From Stomorhina lunata (Eukaryota; Arthropoda; Insecta; Diptera; Rhiniidae): a DNA stretch of 64,000 nt. Positions 23,018 through 35,935 of the stretch are shown here, one piece after another. The stretch lies in the NCBI GenBank assembly GCA_933228675.1, contig OW121741.1, positions 112,214,361 through 112,278,360 of the forward strand, given 5' to 3'. The notes beneath the pieces were generated by a model that searched no databases, was not told the origin of the DNA, and saw only the letters and a list, made by a program, of their open reading frames with translations. The position numbers were made by a program, and so were the translations under genes. The stretch's first letter is position 1, and each line of letters starts with the position of its first letter.

Positions 23018-23984
23018 TTATGAAAATTTTTAGACAACAACAGTATCAAATTAAAGTTTAGAAACTAAACTCGTTGCATTAGTTTTAGTACAAGATATAA
23101 TATATAATAAGGTAAAACAAATGTAAAAGCATTGCGTTTGGATACAAGACTTTAAGTCTCAGTTAAGTTGACTAAAGTCTACAACTACAGTAGAGTCTTT
23201 GTTTAATGTTAAGGCTATTAAGCTATTATGGCAGAATTTTTGCTTCTATTGGTATACAAACAATATTTCTGGTTAACCAATAAATTCTTAAAATAATTTG
23301 GGATTTCGTCACAAAAAATGTTTATGAATATTTGTAGAACAAATATTAATGTATAGGTAATTATATTTTAGATTATCCTATTTGTACATATGTAAATGTA
23401 AATATATTTTAAAATACTTGGAAAACACATTCACTTTTTCCTCCAACAAAATATTTCAAGCATTTAAGACGTGTTAGCATATGAATACTTACAATTACCA
23501 GTAAAAGAGACAAATACTTAAATAAGTATAACTTGTACGTATGCATACTAATGCATATACTAAAAACACATGTAAATGCATATCAAACATGTTGGTAAGT
23601 TTGTATTGCTTGCAGATAACAATGTTGTAAGTAAGTAAATAGCTGCAATAAAATTGGAATATTACAAATGTTTGCTCAATAAAAACCCATAGAAACATAT
23701 TACAAGTATTACTTTTTGAATAAAAACAATACTTGTTTGAAAACAATAAAACACAAATTATAGAGAAATAGAAGAATTTTTTTTTTTTAACGTTTAAGGC
23801 ATTTAGCCTTAAACGTAGTAGACCTACATATATGACTCTTTTTTCATAGGTAAGTAATACAATTTTAAATTAGATTAGATTCAAAAGTTTTCATTAAGAT
23901 CCACGACAAATTTTTCTCCACAGCAAGAATTTAAAGAGGACGTATAAGTTTTACAATATTAATCATACGCAAATGGCAATCATA
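23018..23984. other. Gene-free spacer
   Basis: No supported gene. A perfect 11-bp hairpin lies at 23790-23816 (ACGTTTAAGGC, loop ATTTA, GCCTTAAACGT), next to a T-run. On its own it is not enough to call an RNA gene or a terminator in a eukaryote. Confidence 0.5.
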
Positions 23985-25585
23985 GTTTCTCAAAAATTTC
24001 TTACATGTATAAAAATATTTTTAAAAAACTTATCATTTTTTGGGAAAATTATCAAAAAATTTATATTTTTAGAGGAAATTTTTCAAAATATTTTGATTTT
24101 TTTATGAAATTTTTTAAAACCATGTTATTTTAATAGGAAACTTTTCAAAAATTTCTTATTTTTATAAAAAATTTTTCAAAAATACCTTATTTTTACAGCA
24201 AATTTTTCAAAATTTTTGTTATTTTTATAGCAAATTTTTCAAAAATTTCTTATTTTTATAGGAAATTTTTCAAAAATTTCTTATTTTTATATGAAATTTT
24301 TCAAAAATTTCTTATTTTTATAGGAAATTTTTCAAAAATTTTTTATTTTTATAGGAAATTTTTCAAAAATTTCTTATTTTTATAAAAAATTTTTCAAAAA
24401 TTTCTTATTTTTATAGGAAATTTTTCAAAATTTTCTTATTTTTATAGGAAATTTTTCAAAATTTTCTTATTTTCATAGGAAATTTTTCAAAAATTTCTTA
24501 TTTTTATAGGAAATTTTTCAAAAATTTCTTATTTTTATAGAAAATTTAAAAAAAAAAATGTATAATTTTTATAGGAAAATTTTCAAAAATTTCTTATTTT
24601 TATAGGAAATTTTTTAAAAATTTCTTATTTTTATAGGAATTTTTCAAAAATTTCTTATTTTTATAGGAAATTTTTCAAAAATTTCTTATTTTTATAGGAA
24701 ATTTTTCAAAAATTTCTTATTTTTATAAGAAATTTTTCAAAAATTTCTTATTTTTATAGGAAATTTTTCAAAAATTTCTTATTTTTATAGCCAATTTTTC
24801 TAAAATTTCTTATTTTTATAGGAAATTTTTCAAAAATTTCTTATTTTGATAAGAAATTTTTCAAAAACTTCTAATTTTTATAGGAAAATTTTCAAAAATT
24901 TCTTATTTTTATAGGAAATTTGTTGAAAAATTTCTTATTTTTATAGGAAAATTTTCAAAATTTTTTTATTTTTACAGGAACTTTTTCCAAATTTTTTTTA
25001 TTTTTTAGGAAATTTTTCAAAAATTTCTTATTTTTTAGGAAATTTTTCAAAAATTTCTTATATTTACAGGAAATTTTTCAAAAATTTCTTATATTTATAG
25101 GAAATTTTTTAAAAATGTCTTATTTTGATAAGAAATTTTTCAAAATTTCTTAATTTTAAAGCAATTTTTTAAAAATTTGATATTTTTAAAGAAATTTTTC
25201 AAAAATTTGATATTTTTTAGGAAATTTTTCAAAAATTTCTTATTTTTGTTTGGAAATTTTTCTATTTTTATAAGAAATTTTATAAAATTTCATATTTTTA
25301 TTTGATACTTTTCAAAAACTTCTTTTTTTATAGGAAATTTTTAAAAATTTTAAGAAATTTTACAAAATTTTCTTAATTTTATAGGAAATTTTTCAAAAAT
25401 GTCAATAGATTTTTTAAAAATTTCTTATTTTTTTAGGAATTTTTTTCAAAAATTTCTTATTTTTATAGGAGTTTTTCAAAAATTTCTTATTTTTATAGAA
25501 AATTTTTGAAAATTTTCCTATTTTTACAGAAATTTTTTTAAAAATTAATTATTTTTATACGAAATTTTTATTTAAACTGAAAGTG
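23985..25585 (-). repeat. 31-bp minisatellite, block 5 (reverse orientation)
   Basis: About 50 units in reverse orientation, very regular between 24150 and 25120, where many neighbouring units are identical (AGGAAATTTTTCAAAAATTT then CTTATTTTTAT). It faces forward-oriented block 6 across a unique spacer of about 1.35 kb. Confidence 0.95.
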
Positions 25586-26930
25586 AGTTACCTAGGAATA
25601 CTTTTTTCTTTGGCTAGTGTAGATATTGTCCGACTTTAAATGTGTTTAAAGCGATCCTTATGGCTTAGCGGAGTATAAGTGAATGTGACTACCAGACTAC
25701 ACCAGCCATGCACTTCTCTCTTCTAATATCCGCTTGAAGATATTGATTATTTACCAAAGACCAACAAACTTTGCAAACAGAAAAAATCATTCAAATTCAA
25801 TACATGCATAAAAAACATACAACAATACAAAAAACCAATAAAATGTAAGAACAACAATAACAGATGAATAAAATAAGCAAATGAACAAATAATAGAAAAA
25901 ATAATCTAAGTTTTATATGAACTTTTTAAACAACAAAACTTTATATCGATGTGTAATATACATATGTGAGGAACGTGTTTACAACAGATTCAAATGTTTA
26001 TTGTATTGCAATAAGACTTACAACATATCCACACTTGAATGTAATACAAAGGATACCGGCAATGACAATAATACTAAGCAATAGTAGTGGGCAACAGCAG
26101 CTTCAAAGAAACAAGAAAGATAAAATGATCAGACGTAGGGGAATACTAAATGACCTACATGAGTGGATATGACAAGTCTATGGGGTTATTAAAAAGATAC
26201 ACATATATTACAAACATTTTTATTTTTTATTGAGATTCTTACAAAATGTATGTGGCCTCGAGGATAGTCCCCAAAAATGATTTGAAGATTATGATTGATA
26301 TGTTTGATCTTGAATCAAATCCATAAACAATGTTACACACGGCAGTGCAAGCTCAACATTGTGATATAGGGTAAAATATGTATGGACAATAACAACAAAG
26401 TAATCACGTTTGCATAATGTTCTTACCTATAGGGCAAATAATAGTTTCATACTAATAGAAACTGCCCCATGGAGAAAATGTTATTTTGTGGTCATATTCA
26501 AGCATCTCTACTACAAATATGCATACATATACATTTAAACAAATGTATTTGTATAGAAGTGTTTGTAAATGTACTTTTCACTTTTGAAGATAAAGCTGTA
26601 ATAACAACAAAATTCTATAGATTACCAAGTACTTGAGAAATTTTCTGTTTAAGTTCTTATTTTTTAAGTATCTCAGTTTCATTTCTAAATATGTATGGTC
26701 TTCTTCGGTTTAGTATATATTGGTCCAGATATGTAGGTGTAGTAGTATTAGTTGTTAGTGCAAATCCTTGAATAAACTTAAAGGTGTGATGCAAGTGTAT
26801 TTGTTAAGCATTATCGGAAAATATGTATGAATGATACTCAAAACACCAATACAGGCAATAATACGGACACTCAATATTAGACAATAATGTAATGTTGGAA
26901 CAGTGGTCCTTGCAAAATCTGAAATGATTT
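25586..26930. other. Unique spacer between inverted minisatellite blocks
   Basis: No supported gene. A 68-codon plus-strand frame at 25966-26172 and a 76-codon minus-strand frame at 26755-26985 show no recognisable motif. The segment is the loop of the second potential fold-back structure. Confidence 0.5.
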
Positions 26931-29695
26931 TAAAATTTCTTATAAAAATCAAAAATTTTCTATTAAAATAAAAATTGTATAACAATTTTCTATAAAATAA
27001 TTTTTATAAAAATACGAAAATTTCCTATAAAAGTCTAAAACTTTTCAATAAAAATAATAAAGTTTTGCAACATTTTCAATAAAAATCAAACATTTTTCTT
27101 TTAAAAATTACTTTTTCTTATAGAACTCTTAAAAAAATAATAAAATACTTAAAATACAAGAATTTTTTTAAAAATTTCTTATAAAAATTAAAAATTTTAA
27201 AAAATGAAAAACTTTTTAAAAACTAAGAAATAAGAAATTTTTGAAATATTTATTTAAAAATAACAAGTTTTTCAAAAATTTTCCATTTAAAATATTAAAG
27301 TTTTAAAAAATTTCCGATCAAAATAAAGAATTTCTGAAAATATTTCTATAAAGTAAGAAGTTTTTGAAAAATCTTCTATATAAATAAGAAACTTTCGAAA
27401 AATTTCCTATAAGAATCAGAAAATTTTTAAAAATTTCCTATAAAAATAAGAAAATTTTCAAAAATTTCCTATAAAAAGAATTTTTTTTAAATTTCCTATA
27501 AAAAAATTTAAATTTCCTATAAAAATAAAAATTTTTTGAAAAATTTTCTATAAAAATAAAACAAAAATTTGAAAAATTTCCTATGAAAATAAGAAATTTT
27601 TGAAAAATTTCTCAAAAAATAGATTTTTAGAAATTTTGCTAAAAAAAATAAGAAAATTCAAAAAAAAATTTCTATGAAAATAAGAAATTCTTCAAAGCTT
27701 TCCTTTAAAAAAAATTCTTGGAAAAGTTTCTTAACGAACTTTTCACAAATTTCTGTAATAAAAACTTTTCGATAAATTTCCTATAATAATAAGAAATTTT
27801 TTAAAAATGTCTTATTTTTATAAAAAAAATTTTCAGAATTTCCCATAAAAGTAAGAAAACTTTTAAATAATCTCCTATTCAAACAAGAGACTTTTTAAAT
27901 ATTTTCTAAAAAATTAAGTTACTTTTGACAACTTTTCTATAAAAAATTTTCTAAAAAAAAATAATACATTCTTAAAAATTTTACTATAAAAAATATAATA
28001 TAAAAATAAGAAAACTTTTAAAAATATTCTATAAAAGTAACAAATTTTCCTAAAAATTTCTATAAAAATAAGACATCTTTGAAAAATTTTCTATAAAAAT
28101 AAGAACTATTTGGAAAATTTCCTTTAAAAATAAGAACTTTTTGAAAAATGTTCTATAATAAGAAAATTTTGAAAAACTTAACAAAAAATAAGAACTTTTT
28201 GAAAAACTTCCAATAACAATAAGAAATTTTTGAAAACTTTTTAAAAAAATTTCCTATAAAAATAAGAAATTTTTGAAGTATTTCCTATAAAAATAAGAAA
28301 TTTTTGAAAAATTTCTTATAAAATTTTTTCAATTTTTAAAAAATTTTCTTTCAAAATAATAAATTTTTGAAAAATTTTCTACAAAAAAAAAAGTATTTTT
28401 TAAGTTTCCTATAAAAATAAATAAAATTTGAAAATATTTCATTGAAAAAATTTAAAAATTTTCTATTATTTTTAAAAAATTTCACATAAAATAAGAAAAA
28501 AAATAAGAAATATTCGAAAAATTTCCCATAAAAATAAGAAATTTTAAAAAAATTTCCTATAAAAATAAGAAATTTTTGAAAAATTTCGTATTAAACTAAG
28601 AATTTTTTAAAATTTCTTATAAAAATAAGGCATTTTTGAAAATTTTTCTACAAAAATAAGAAATTTTTGAAAAATTTCTTATAAAAATAAGAAATTTTTA
28701 AAAACTTTCCTATAAAAATTAGAAATTTTTGAAAAATTTCCTATTTAAATAAGAAATTTTTAAAAAATTTTCTATGAAAATAAGAAAATTTTGAAAATTT
28801 TCATATTAAAATAAGAAAATTTTGAAAGATTTCCTATAAAAATAAGAAATTTTCGTATAAAAATAAGTAATTTTTAAAAAGTTTCCTATAAAAATAAGAA
28901 GTTTTTGAAAAATTACCTATAAAAATAATAAATTTTCTATATAAATAAACATTTTTTGTAAAATTTCCTATAAAAATAAGACATTTTTGAAAAATTTCCT
29001 ACCAAAAAAGATATTTTAAAAAAATTTTCTTATAAAAATTAAAAATTCCTATAAATTTTTTTTTTTATAGAAAATTTTTCAAAAATTTTCTATAAAATAA
29101 GAAACTTTTAAAAACTTTCCATAAGATTAAGTAAAATTTTTGAAAATTTTCCTATCAAAATAAGGCATTTTTAAAAAATTTTCTATAATAGAAGAAATCT
29201 TTCAAAAATTTCCTATAAAAATTTAACATTTTTTTAAAAATTTCCTACAAAAATTAGAAATTTTTGAAAAATTTCTTACAATTTATTGTAAAATTTCTTA
29301 TAAAAATTAGAAATTTAAAAAAAAAAACTTCTAAAATAAGAAGAAATTTTTGAAAAAATTTCTAAAAAAGAAGAAATTTTTGAAAAAATGTGTATAAAAA
29401 TTAGACATTTTGAAAAATCTCCTATAAAAATTAGAAATTTTTGAAAAATTTCCTATTAAAATATAAAAATTTTAAAAAATACCTATAAAAATTAGAAAAT
29501 CTTTAAAAATTTCCTACAAAAATAAAGAATTTTTGAAAAATTTCCTATAAAAAGAAAAATTTTCCATAAAAATAAAATTTAAAAATCCCCTTCAAAAATA
29601 TGATTTTTTTGGTATAAAATTGAAAAAAAAAATTGATAGTTTTTTTACAAAATATTTAAACTTTCTAGAAAAATAAGAGATTTTAAAAACCTTCA
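26931..29695 (+). repeat. 31-bp minisatellite, block 6 (forward orientation)
   Basis: About 85-90 degenerate units in forward orientation. It is most regular at 28240-28930 and strongly degenerate at both ends. Short reversed patches occur (for example near 27810). Confidence 0.93.
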
Positions 29696-30693
29696 TTTTT
29701 TGACCCATATTACTGTCTCTCTTAACTACCTGCCAATATTTTATTTCAAGGTTTTTTTTACTTTTCTTTAATTTCCAAAATGTTTACTTTCGAAATCTAA
29801 ACAAAATAAAAGAAGAAAATTGCTGATTCAAGCTCGATTCGTATGTTTTTTGTAGTAAGTGTAAGTATTGAAACTGATGTTGTAGTTTCTACTCTATCGT
29901 ATGTATATTATTTCTTTTCTAACGTAAATGTTTGAATATTTCGCTTTTTTTCTTAAGTATGCCCTGAAGCATTTTTGTACCAAATAAGCATTTTCCAAAG
30001 CGGAAAACACTTACAAGACCAGAAACTTTTTTTTCAACCAATCCCCATACAATCATACCCTTTAAAATATTTTGGAATAACTTTACAGCCAAAGAGTTAT
30101 ACACTGAAGCTTTTGTTAAAGAAAATCCTCTAATATTGAATAGAGACAATCTGCTTTAGTTGCTATAACGAAAGAAAACTAATTAAATTTTAAAATAAAC
30201 CTTCAGTTGGTTATTGTAAAAAATTGAAGCCATTTGAAAAATATTATGTGTTTTTTTTTTAGGGGTTATTTTCTACTTATTTGCAATTTTTCAATTGCTT
30301 TTACTTGTACCATAGAAATGGAAGGACAAGCTAACTAGGGTAAGAAAAAAAATCTTCAATTAAGTGTTGAAATTGGTTAGCGCAGCTGTTAAGGAGTTAC
30401 AACTCAACAAATTGAGTAGGAGGATCTTAAGTTTTTTTTAGTGAAGTATTTTTCTAAGTATTTAGTCTCTTAAAAGTTTCTCAATTACCACAAAATTTAT
30501 ATTCATTGGCTATTTTTTGCTCATTCTGGCTTGTTAAAGTTGTTGAAAAGAAGAAATTGCAATAATAAAATGCAATTAACAAATGAAGAGCTTTTTAAAT
30601 GTACTATTTGATTTCTAGAGGGGCTTATTTAAATAAAAAATGTATTAAAAAAAAATATAAAATTTTCTTAAGCTTGAAATTTTGTTTCTAATA
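29696..30693. other. Gene-free spacer with a tRNA-like fragment
   Basis: No supported gene. A minus-strand frame of 76 codons (29919-30149) has no motif I recognise. At 30374-30425 GGTTAGCGCAGCTGTTAAGG, then a hairpin ACTCAA...TTGAGT, then AGGAGGATC resembles the A-box/hairpin layout of the tRNA-like sequence at 6941-7024. It lacks a clean B box. Confidence 0.4.
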
Positions 30694-31186
30694 GGCAATT
30701 TACACTACTCTAAAATCTAGTAGATTTGATTTTAAATCTCAATACAAATCTACACCGTTTACACTACATTTTTTTGACGTGAGCTAGATTTCATAACAGA
30801 ATCAGTTGACACAAATAATTATGTATTTTAAAATGATGTTTGATTTTCAATTTATTTTTCTTTTCCATTCATTTTTTTAATTGAAATTAAGTATAATTTA
30901 TTCATTATATAATTTTTTCCGCAAGAATAAGCTCACTTTTTTCCTTTGTTTTGATTCCTTTTCAATTGAAATGTTATTTTGACTTACACAGCGTAGTATT
31001 TTTTAGTACTTTTTGAAAGAAAACATGGTTGCATCAATAAGTAATTCTAGATTCCAAGTAGATTTTGCCAAAATCTACTTCGTAACTAGATTTATTTTTG
31101 TATGGGAAATGTAGTCAAAATCAACTAGATTTTGAACAAAATCTCGTAAGTATTTACTAGATTTTGAGGTAATGTAATGTAATGCC
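30694..31186. mobile_element. Candidate MITE with inverted termini
   Basis: The left end (GGCAATTTACACTACTCTAA, then AATCTAGTAGA) and the complement of the right end (GGCATTACATTACATTACC, then TCAAAATCTAGTAAA) can be aligned with modest gaps. CTAGATTT/AAATCTAG motifs recur inside both ends. The internal sequence has no long open frame. I could not define a convincing target duplication, so the superfamily is open. Confidence 0.35.
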
Positions 31187-31404
31187 TTATAATAAAAAAT
31201 TTTTAAACAATAAAATTTACAAATTTTCGTTTGTAATTAGGCTAGTAAGAGTGTTATATCTTATAAACCCACCATCAAGTTGTGTTAAATTTTGAAATAT
31301 CTCTCATATATCTATCAGGGAGCAGCTAATTCAAAATTTGGACCAAATTCGAAAAAAAGTTGTTACGCTAGTTGGTATTATTAGTTAAATATATACATAT
31401 ATAT

Positions 31405-31694
31405 AATTCCCCGACAACATTCCAATTGGAACAAGGGGTACTTCTCGCAGACAATGAGCTGCATCCGATTCTATTTTTAGACTCATTGAAAGGGTCCTAC
31501 GTTTTAACGCCGGGTCCGAACGGCGAATGCATTAGTTAGAGAACTTTTTCATAGCCTAATACTCAATAACCAGTGGCTAGCTGAGTTATGAGGTGAACCG
31601 CCGCTTTTTTTGAAAATTAATTTTTTCAAGTGAGTCTGGCCAGGGATCGAACTTGGGCCTCTGGTATGCTAGGCGGATGACTAACCCTTCCCAC
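31405..31694 (-). mobile_element. tRNA-derived SINE
   Basis: On the minus strand the element opens GTGGGAAGGGTTAGTCATCC (A-box region), then has a GCCT/AGGC anticodon-arm-like stem and AGTTCGATCCCTGG, a good RNA polymerase III B box (31640-31653). A GC-richer body of about 220 bp without open frames follows and ends in TGTCGGGGAATTATATATAT, an AT-rich simple tail. A tRNA-like head, unique body and simple-repeat tail are the SINE layout. No target duplication was found with certainty. Family not identified. Confidence 0.6.
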
Positions 31695-31699
31695 TTTTC

Positions 31700-32977
31700 A
31701 TCATAAATTGTCATGGTCTATATGGCAAATTGTTCAAAAGTCATACCCTTGGTACACACTCTTAGTTTTAGATACATACGTGAAATACATAGCTTTTGAA
31801 TGGATGGATATCAGCTTTGTCGGAAAAGTTACTAAAGATTTACTTATTAATCTGAATGGAAAGTTCTGCTCTAGTTCTTTGTGCAAGTATAAAGTGATTT
31901 AATTTATCAGCATTAAAGTGATTTCTGTTCTGGACAATATGGGAGATTTCACTAAATGTGAACCGAGTTCGCCCATTTTCAATACCGAACTTTTCAAGAG
32001 CTCAAAAATACTTTTATCAAATGTTGTCCCTCTAGAAAGTTTATGTTAGGCGCTATCGCTCTGAATAACGATATCATACAACATCCTTACACTAAATGTC
32101 ATAATCGTATCTATTATAATTTGTCATTTATTAGGTACTAAGAGATTGCCTTAGGAGAAGTTATACGGGAGCAATTGTCAAACGTGAACGGATTTCTCCC
32201 AATTGCAATTAAAAATTTACATTTTCGTCAATATGTGAGATACATACATATGTAGGTTTTGAACGCAAATTATGTACTTAGCTGCATTTTTCGTACTTCC
32301 TAGGAAGATTACCTATAATTTGATATATAATACATTCTCAAATATTATCATAATAATCAAAAGTCAGACACAAAATTAAGATAAATGCAGTGTGTCTGTC
32401 TGCTAAAATCAGATTTGTGGAGCTCCTGGAAGGTATACCCACATGCATTTTACATAAAATTTTAGGATATCGTCCCACCCTGAATTTCATCATTATCACT
32501 CAAAACTCCTGAAATATCGCTTTAACACTAAATTATATCTACCACAAATTACCGAATGCATCAGAGTTTAGGTAATCCCATTTTAAGAACGCTATTGAAT
32601 TTTATCAAAATAAACATCTGAGATATCAACAAAATAGGAGTTCCAAAAACTTGACTACAACAGACAAACGGACACACAGGTAGACAGACAGACGGATGAA
32701 CAGACATACAAACAGACAAACGATCGTCGCGAAATCGATTCTCCTGCCGATTCTGAGTCGATCGGTACAATCTGAATGGCATTCATAATCAGATTTGTGG
32801 AGTTTATATATCAAATTTTAGGAAATCCTTCCACAAAGAACCCTGTCAAATTTCATCTTAGCTTAATCGATTCTCCTCTGAGTCGATCGGTGTAATTTTT
32901 ATGGGGTCTACTATCACTAATTACAAACGGATGCACAAACTTATAATACCCTTTCACCTATTGGTAAAGGGTATAAA
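31700..32977 (+). mobile_element. INE-1-like non-autonomous element, second subfamily (copy D1)
   Basis: Related to 32990-34822 (shared TTTATCAGCATTAA, AAATGTGAACCGA and GCTATCGC segments). It carries a purine-rich ACAGACAAACGG-type simple-repeat segment at 32655-32725, followed by GATTCTGAGTCGATCGGT, which recalls the GTCGATC segment of INE-1. It ends in a hairpin ATACCCTTTCACC-TATT-GGTAAAGGGTAT (32946-32974). The overlapping minus-strand frames at 32561-32814 are fortuitous. The 5' boundary is uncertain. Confidence 0.5.
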
Positions 32978-32989
32978 AAGGGGATGTTA

Positions 32990-34822
32990 TATACACTGGC
33001 TGACATTTATATAGAGCTTATTCTTGCAAAATTTAGTGGCCATAGCTATCATACTTTCCAATTTAATAGCTTTTAACTGGACTTTGCTACATTTTTTTGG
33101 TTTCCGGGAGTGTTTTTTACATGAAAGCTATAGTCAAATATGGACCGATTCCTGTAAAATTATATATACTAAACCAATAGTTGCATAAAATTTCTCTATT
33201 CTAAATTTAGTCGTCATAGCTATTACAATTGTATTCAATTTATCAGCATTAATGAATTTCCTGGATCGGGGTTATATGAAAGCTCTAAATAAATGTGAAC
33301 CGATTTCATACATTTTCAATACACAACTTTTTCAAGATATCGAAAAAAATTTTGTAAATTTCTTTTTCCTCTAGCTCATTTTGTTAAGGGGCTATCGCGC
33401 TTTTATCTGATGGATAGGGGGACATAAATCCCCTTTTTCTTTTTGTACTTTTGTGTTTCCGTAAGTTTTTTATATGGGAGCTATGGCCAAATGGTGACCG
33501 ATTCTATCAAAATTTTGCACACTGGTTGGCGTTGACATAAGACTTCTTTGTGCCAAACACAGGTAATCATTTATTGGTATTTAAGTGTATTTTAGGTATA
33601 ATTTAGGCTGTTTCCGTAAGTTTTTATACCCTACACCACCATAGGTAAAAAGGGTATATTGGGTTTGTGCTAATGTTTGTAACACATAGAAATATTGGTT
33701 TGAGACCCTTTTAGTATACCAATCGACTTAGAATCACTCCTTGAGTTGTTTTAACGATGTCCGTCCGGATGGCTGACTGGCTGGCTGGCCGGTTATACAT
33801 GTAAGCTTGTTATCATTCTACAGGTCGTAACTTTAAAGATAATTTGATGAAATTTGGCATAGGCTCATGTCTTGGTCTAAGGACAATTCCTATACTTTTT
33901 GGTCAAAATCGGATTACTATTTCGGGTACTTCCCATAAGGATGCCTTCCCGGAATAGAGTTTTTGGTCCTTTACAGGCACAAATTTAGTTGTATTTTAAT
34001 AGTATTCATCAGAAATCTTCTTTATGATAACCTTAATCAGTGTACATAGTTTTATAGAAATCGGCCCATATTTAACCATACCTCCCATACAAGACACATT
34101 CTCAAAAGACGTTTATATACACATAAAAGCAAAAAAACGTTTATAACTCTAAAGGTAAATGCATTTGATTTCTTAAACTTTGCACAGATAAATATTTTGT
34201 AAATATAAACCAATAACCAAAATTTCGTAACAATCGATCCACAATTGATCCTAGCTAACATATCAACTCTAAGCCGGAAATGACATAAATCACGAAGTTT
34301 TGAAAAAATAGCGCATAGTATATGTATGTACGTCTCTAAGACTTAATTAAAATTTGTTAATTTGTTGTTCTATATTTTACCTTAGTAGTGAAGGGTATCA
34401 TATAGTCGGGCTTGACCGACTATAGCTTTTCTTACTTGTTTGTATGGGAGCTATGGTTAAATGTGAACCGATTTGGATGAAATTTGACATGCCTTGTAAT
34501 TGTGTAAAACTTCTATGTACCAAATTTTATCATCATAGTTATTATCATTTGTCATTTATTAGCAAAGAAGCAATTAGCCTAGACGAGGTTATACGGGAGC
34601 TATGGTCAAATGTGAACCGATTTTACCCGATTTCAATACCAAAATATATCCTTTCTTTAGAGTTTTATCGTGCCGAAAACCGACAGGCGGACATCGCTCA
34701 ATCGTCTTAGAATTTCATAAGGATTCAGAATATATATCAATTTTGAGCTAATCTTAAGGAAATTACAAACAAAATGACAATCTCAATGTACCACCCATTC
34801 TTTTTTAAGGTGGGTATAAAAA
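32990..34822 (+). mobile_element. INE-1-like element (copy D2), split by a nested insertion
   Basis: The two halves, about 32990-33623 and 34440-34822, share the TATGGGAGCTATGG...TGTGAACCGATT phrases of D1. They are separated by the complete copy C. The sequence reads CGTAAGTTTTT up to the insertion and TGTATGGGAGC after it, matching the uninterrupted phrase at 33455-33485. The right end has a CCACCC...GGTGGGT stem (34793-34815) and TATAAAAATA. The 88-codon plus-strand frame at 34444 is not a gene. Confidence 0.5.
33624..34439 (-). mobile_element. INE-1/DINE-1-like element, copy C (nested)
   Basis: Full-length copy of the A/B family in opposite orientation. It runs from the 3' hairpin TATACCCTACACCACC...GGTA at the left to CCGACTATAGCTTTTCTTACTTG at the right, which is the complement of the family's 5' end. 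It preserves the internal segments GATTCTAAG, CGTCCGG and GGAAGGCATCC seen in copy A. It lies inside D2, so it inserted later. The minus-strand frame at 34052-34261 is not a gene. Confidence 0.72.
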
Positions 34823-35935
34823 TATATATTTCCTATCTTTCCTTCATTAATAATAAGCCCCAAATTTTTAAACCCTTTAATTGGTCAGAAATTAAATTTT
34901 ACTCATTCATTTAATTTTATTTGTTCAAGCTTTCCAGGCGTCATTGTCACTTATTGTGATTGATGAACTTTTATATTTATACGCTTGTAGTTGCTGTTAG
35001 TTTATCCAAACCTAAAAAAATATTTCCCAGTTTTACCAACGGAAAAAATTATATTGAAACTAAAAAAAAAAGTATGAGGAAAACAGAAAAAATAAAGTTT
35101 AATTAAAATGGCAACATTTTAATCTGACAGTTGTAAAAGTTAAATAAAATTATTTTATTAAGTTTAGTTCTATTTTTGCACAAACAATACATCATGTTGG
35201 TTTGTGTAAAAAAAAATATGATGTAAATATCTTGTTATAAACTCAATTACTCAAAAAGAAATACAAAAATTGCATACACATGATGGTCATTTTGGGGAAC
35301 TTTCAAACTTATGACAACTCAATTTTTCATCACATAAACATATTTATATGGAATAAATATTATTTCATACAAATGTAATGAAAAGTTTCGTAGTTCTTGT
35401 ACATACATAAATTGCCTATTTCTACTCAAAGTTATCCAGTCAAGTCACAAGTACTAAGATTATTATAAACATATGTATGTATATATATATATTCAATATT
35501 GTTTCATATTTATATACTTCCTCTATATAAACAAAAAATCTAATAAAATGGTCATCATTTACATATGTCCTTCTTCACAGAATCCATCATATTTGCCAGT
35601 AACATTCTTTGCTCCAATCGCTCATTCACAGTTTCTAGAATATTGTAAACATTATTTTAAAACTACAACAAACAAAATCCCAAATTAAACGGATATTAAA
35701 AAAAGTTTTGATTTTCATAACAAGTCAGTCAATGTAATAATTCCTTTCACTTTTATAAGCTCAAGAGATGAATTTATTTTCAAAAATAAATATACGAGAA
35801 TGTATGAGTATGCAAAAAATTTGACTTAATATGTAAGTGTGTTAGTATATATTCAAAAAAGGAGAAAAACTTTATTTTTTTATATTAAAAGGATAAAATA
35901 TATTCCTGTAAAGGACCACGAGACCGTGATATAAA
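34823..35935. other. Gene-free spacer
   Basis: No supported gene. A 71-codon plus-strand frame at 35473-35688 is low-complexity, starts in an ATATAT run, and has no recognisable domain. Confidence 0.5.

Noticed and set aside
23790..23816. An 11-bp perfect hairpin next to a T-run, resembling a bacterial terminator
   Set aside because: The genome is eukaryotic and no transcript is known here. One short hairpin is not sufficient.
29919..30149. A 76-codon minus-strand frame of more balanced composition
   Set aside because: No motif recognised and no neighbouring exon or regulatory signal. It is possible but unsupported.
32561..32814. Overlapping minus-strand frames rich in Cys, Val and Ser
   Set aside because: Translation of the ACAGACAAACGG-type simple repeat inside an INE-1-like element.
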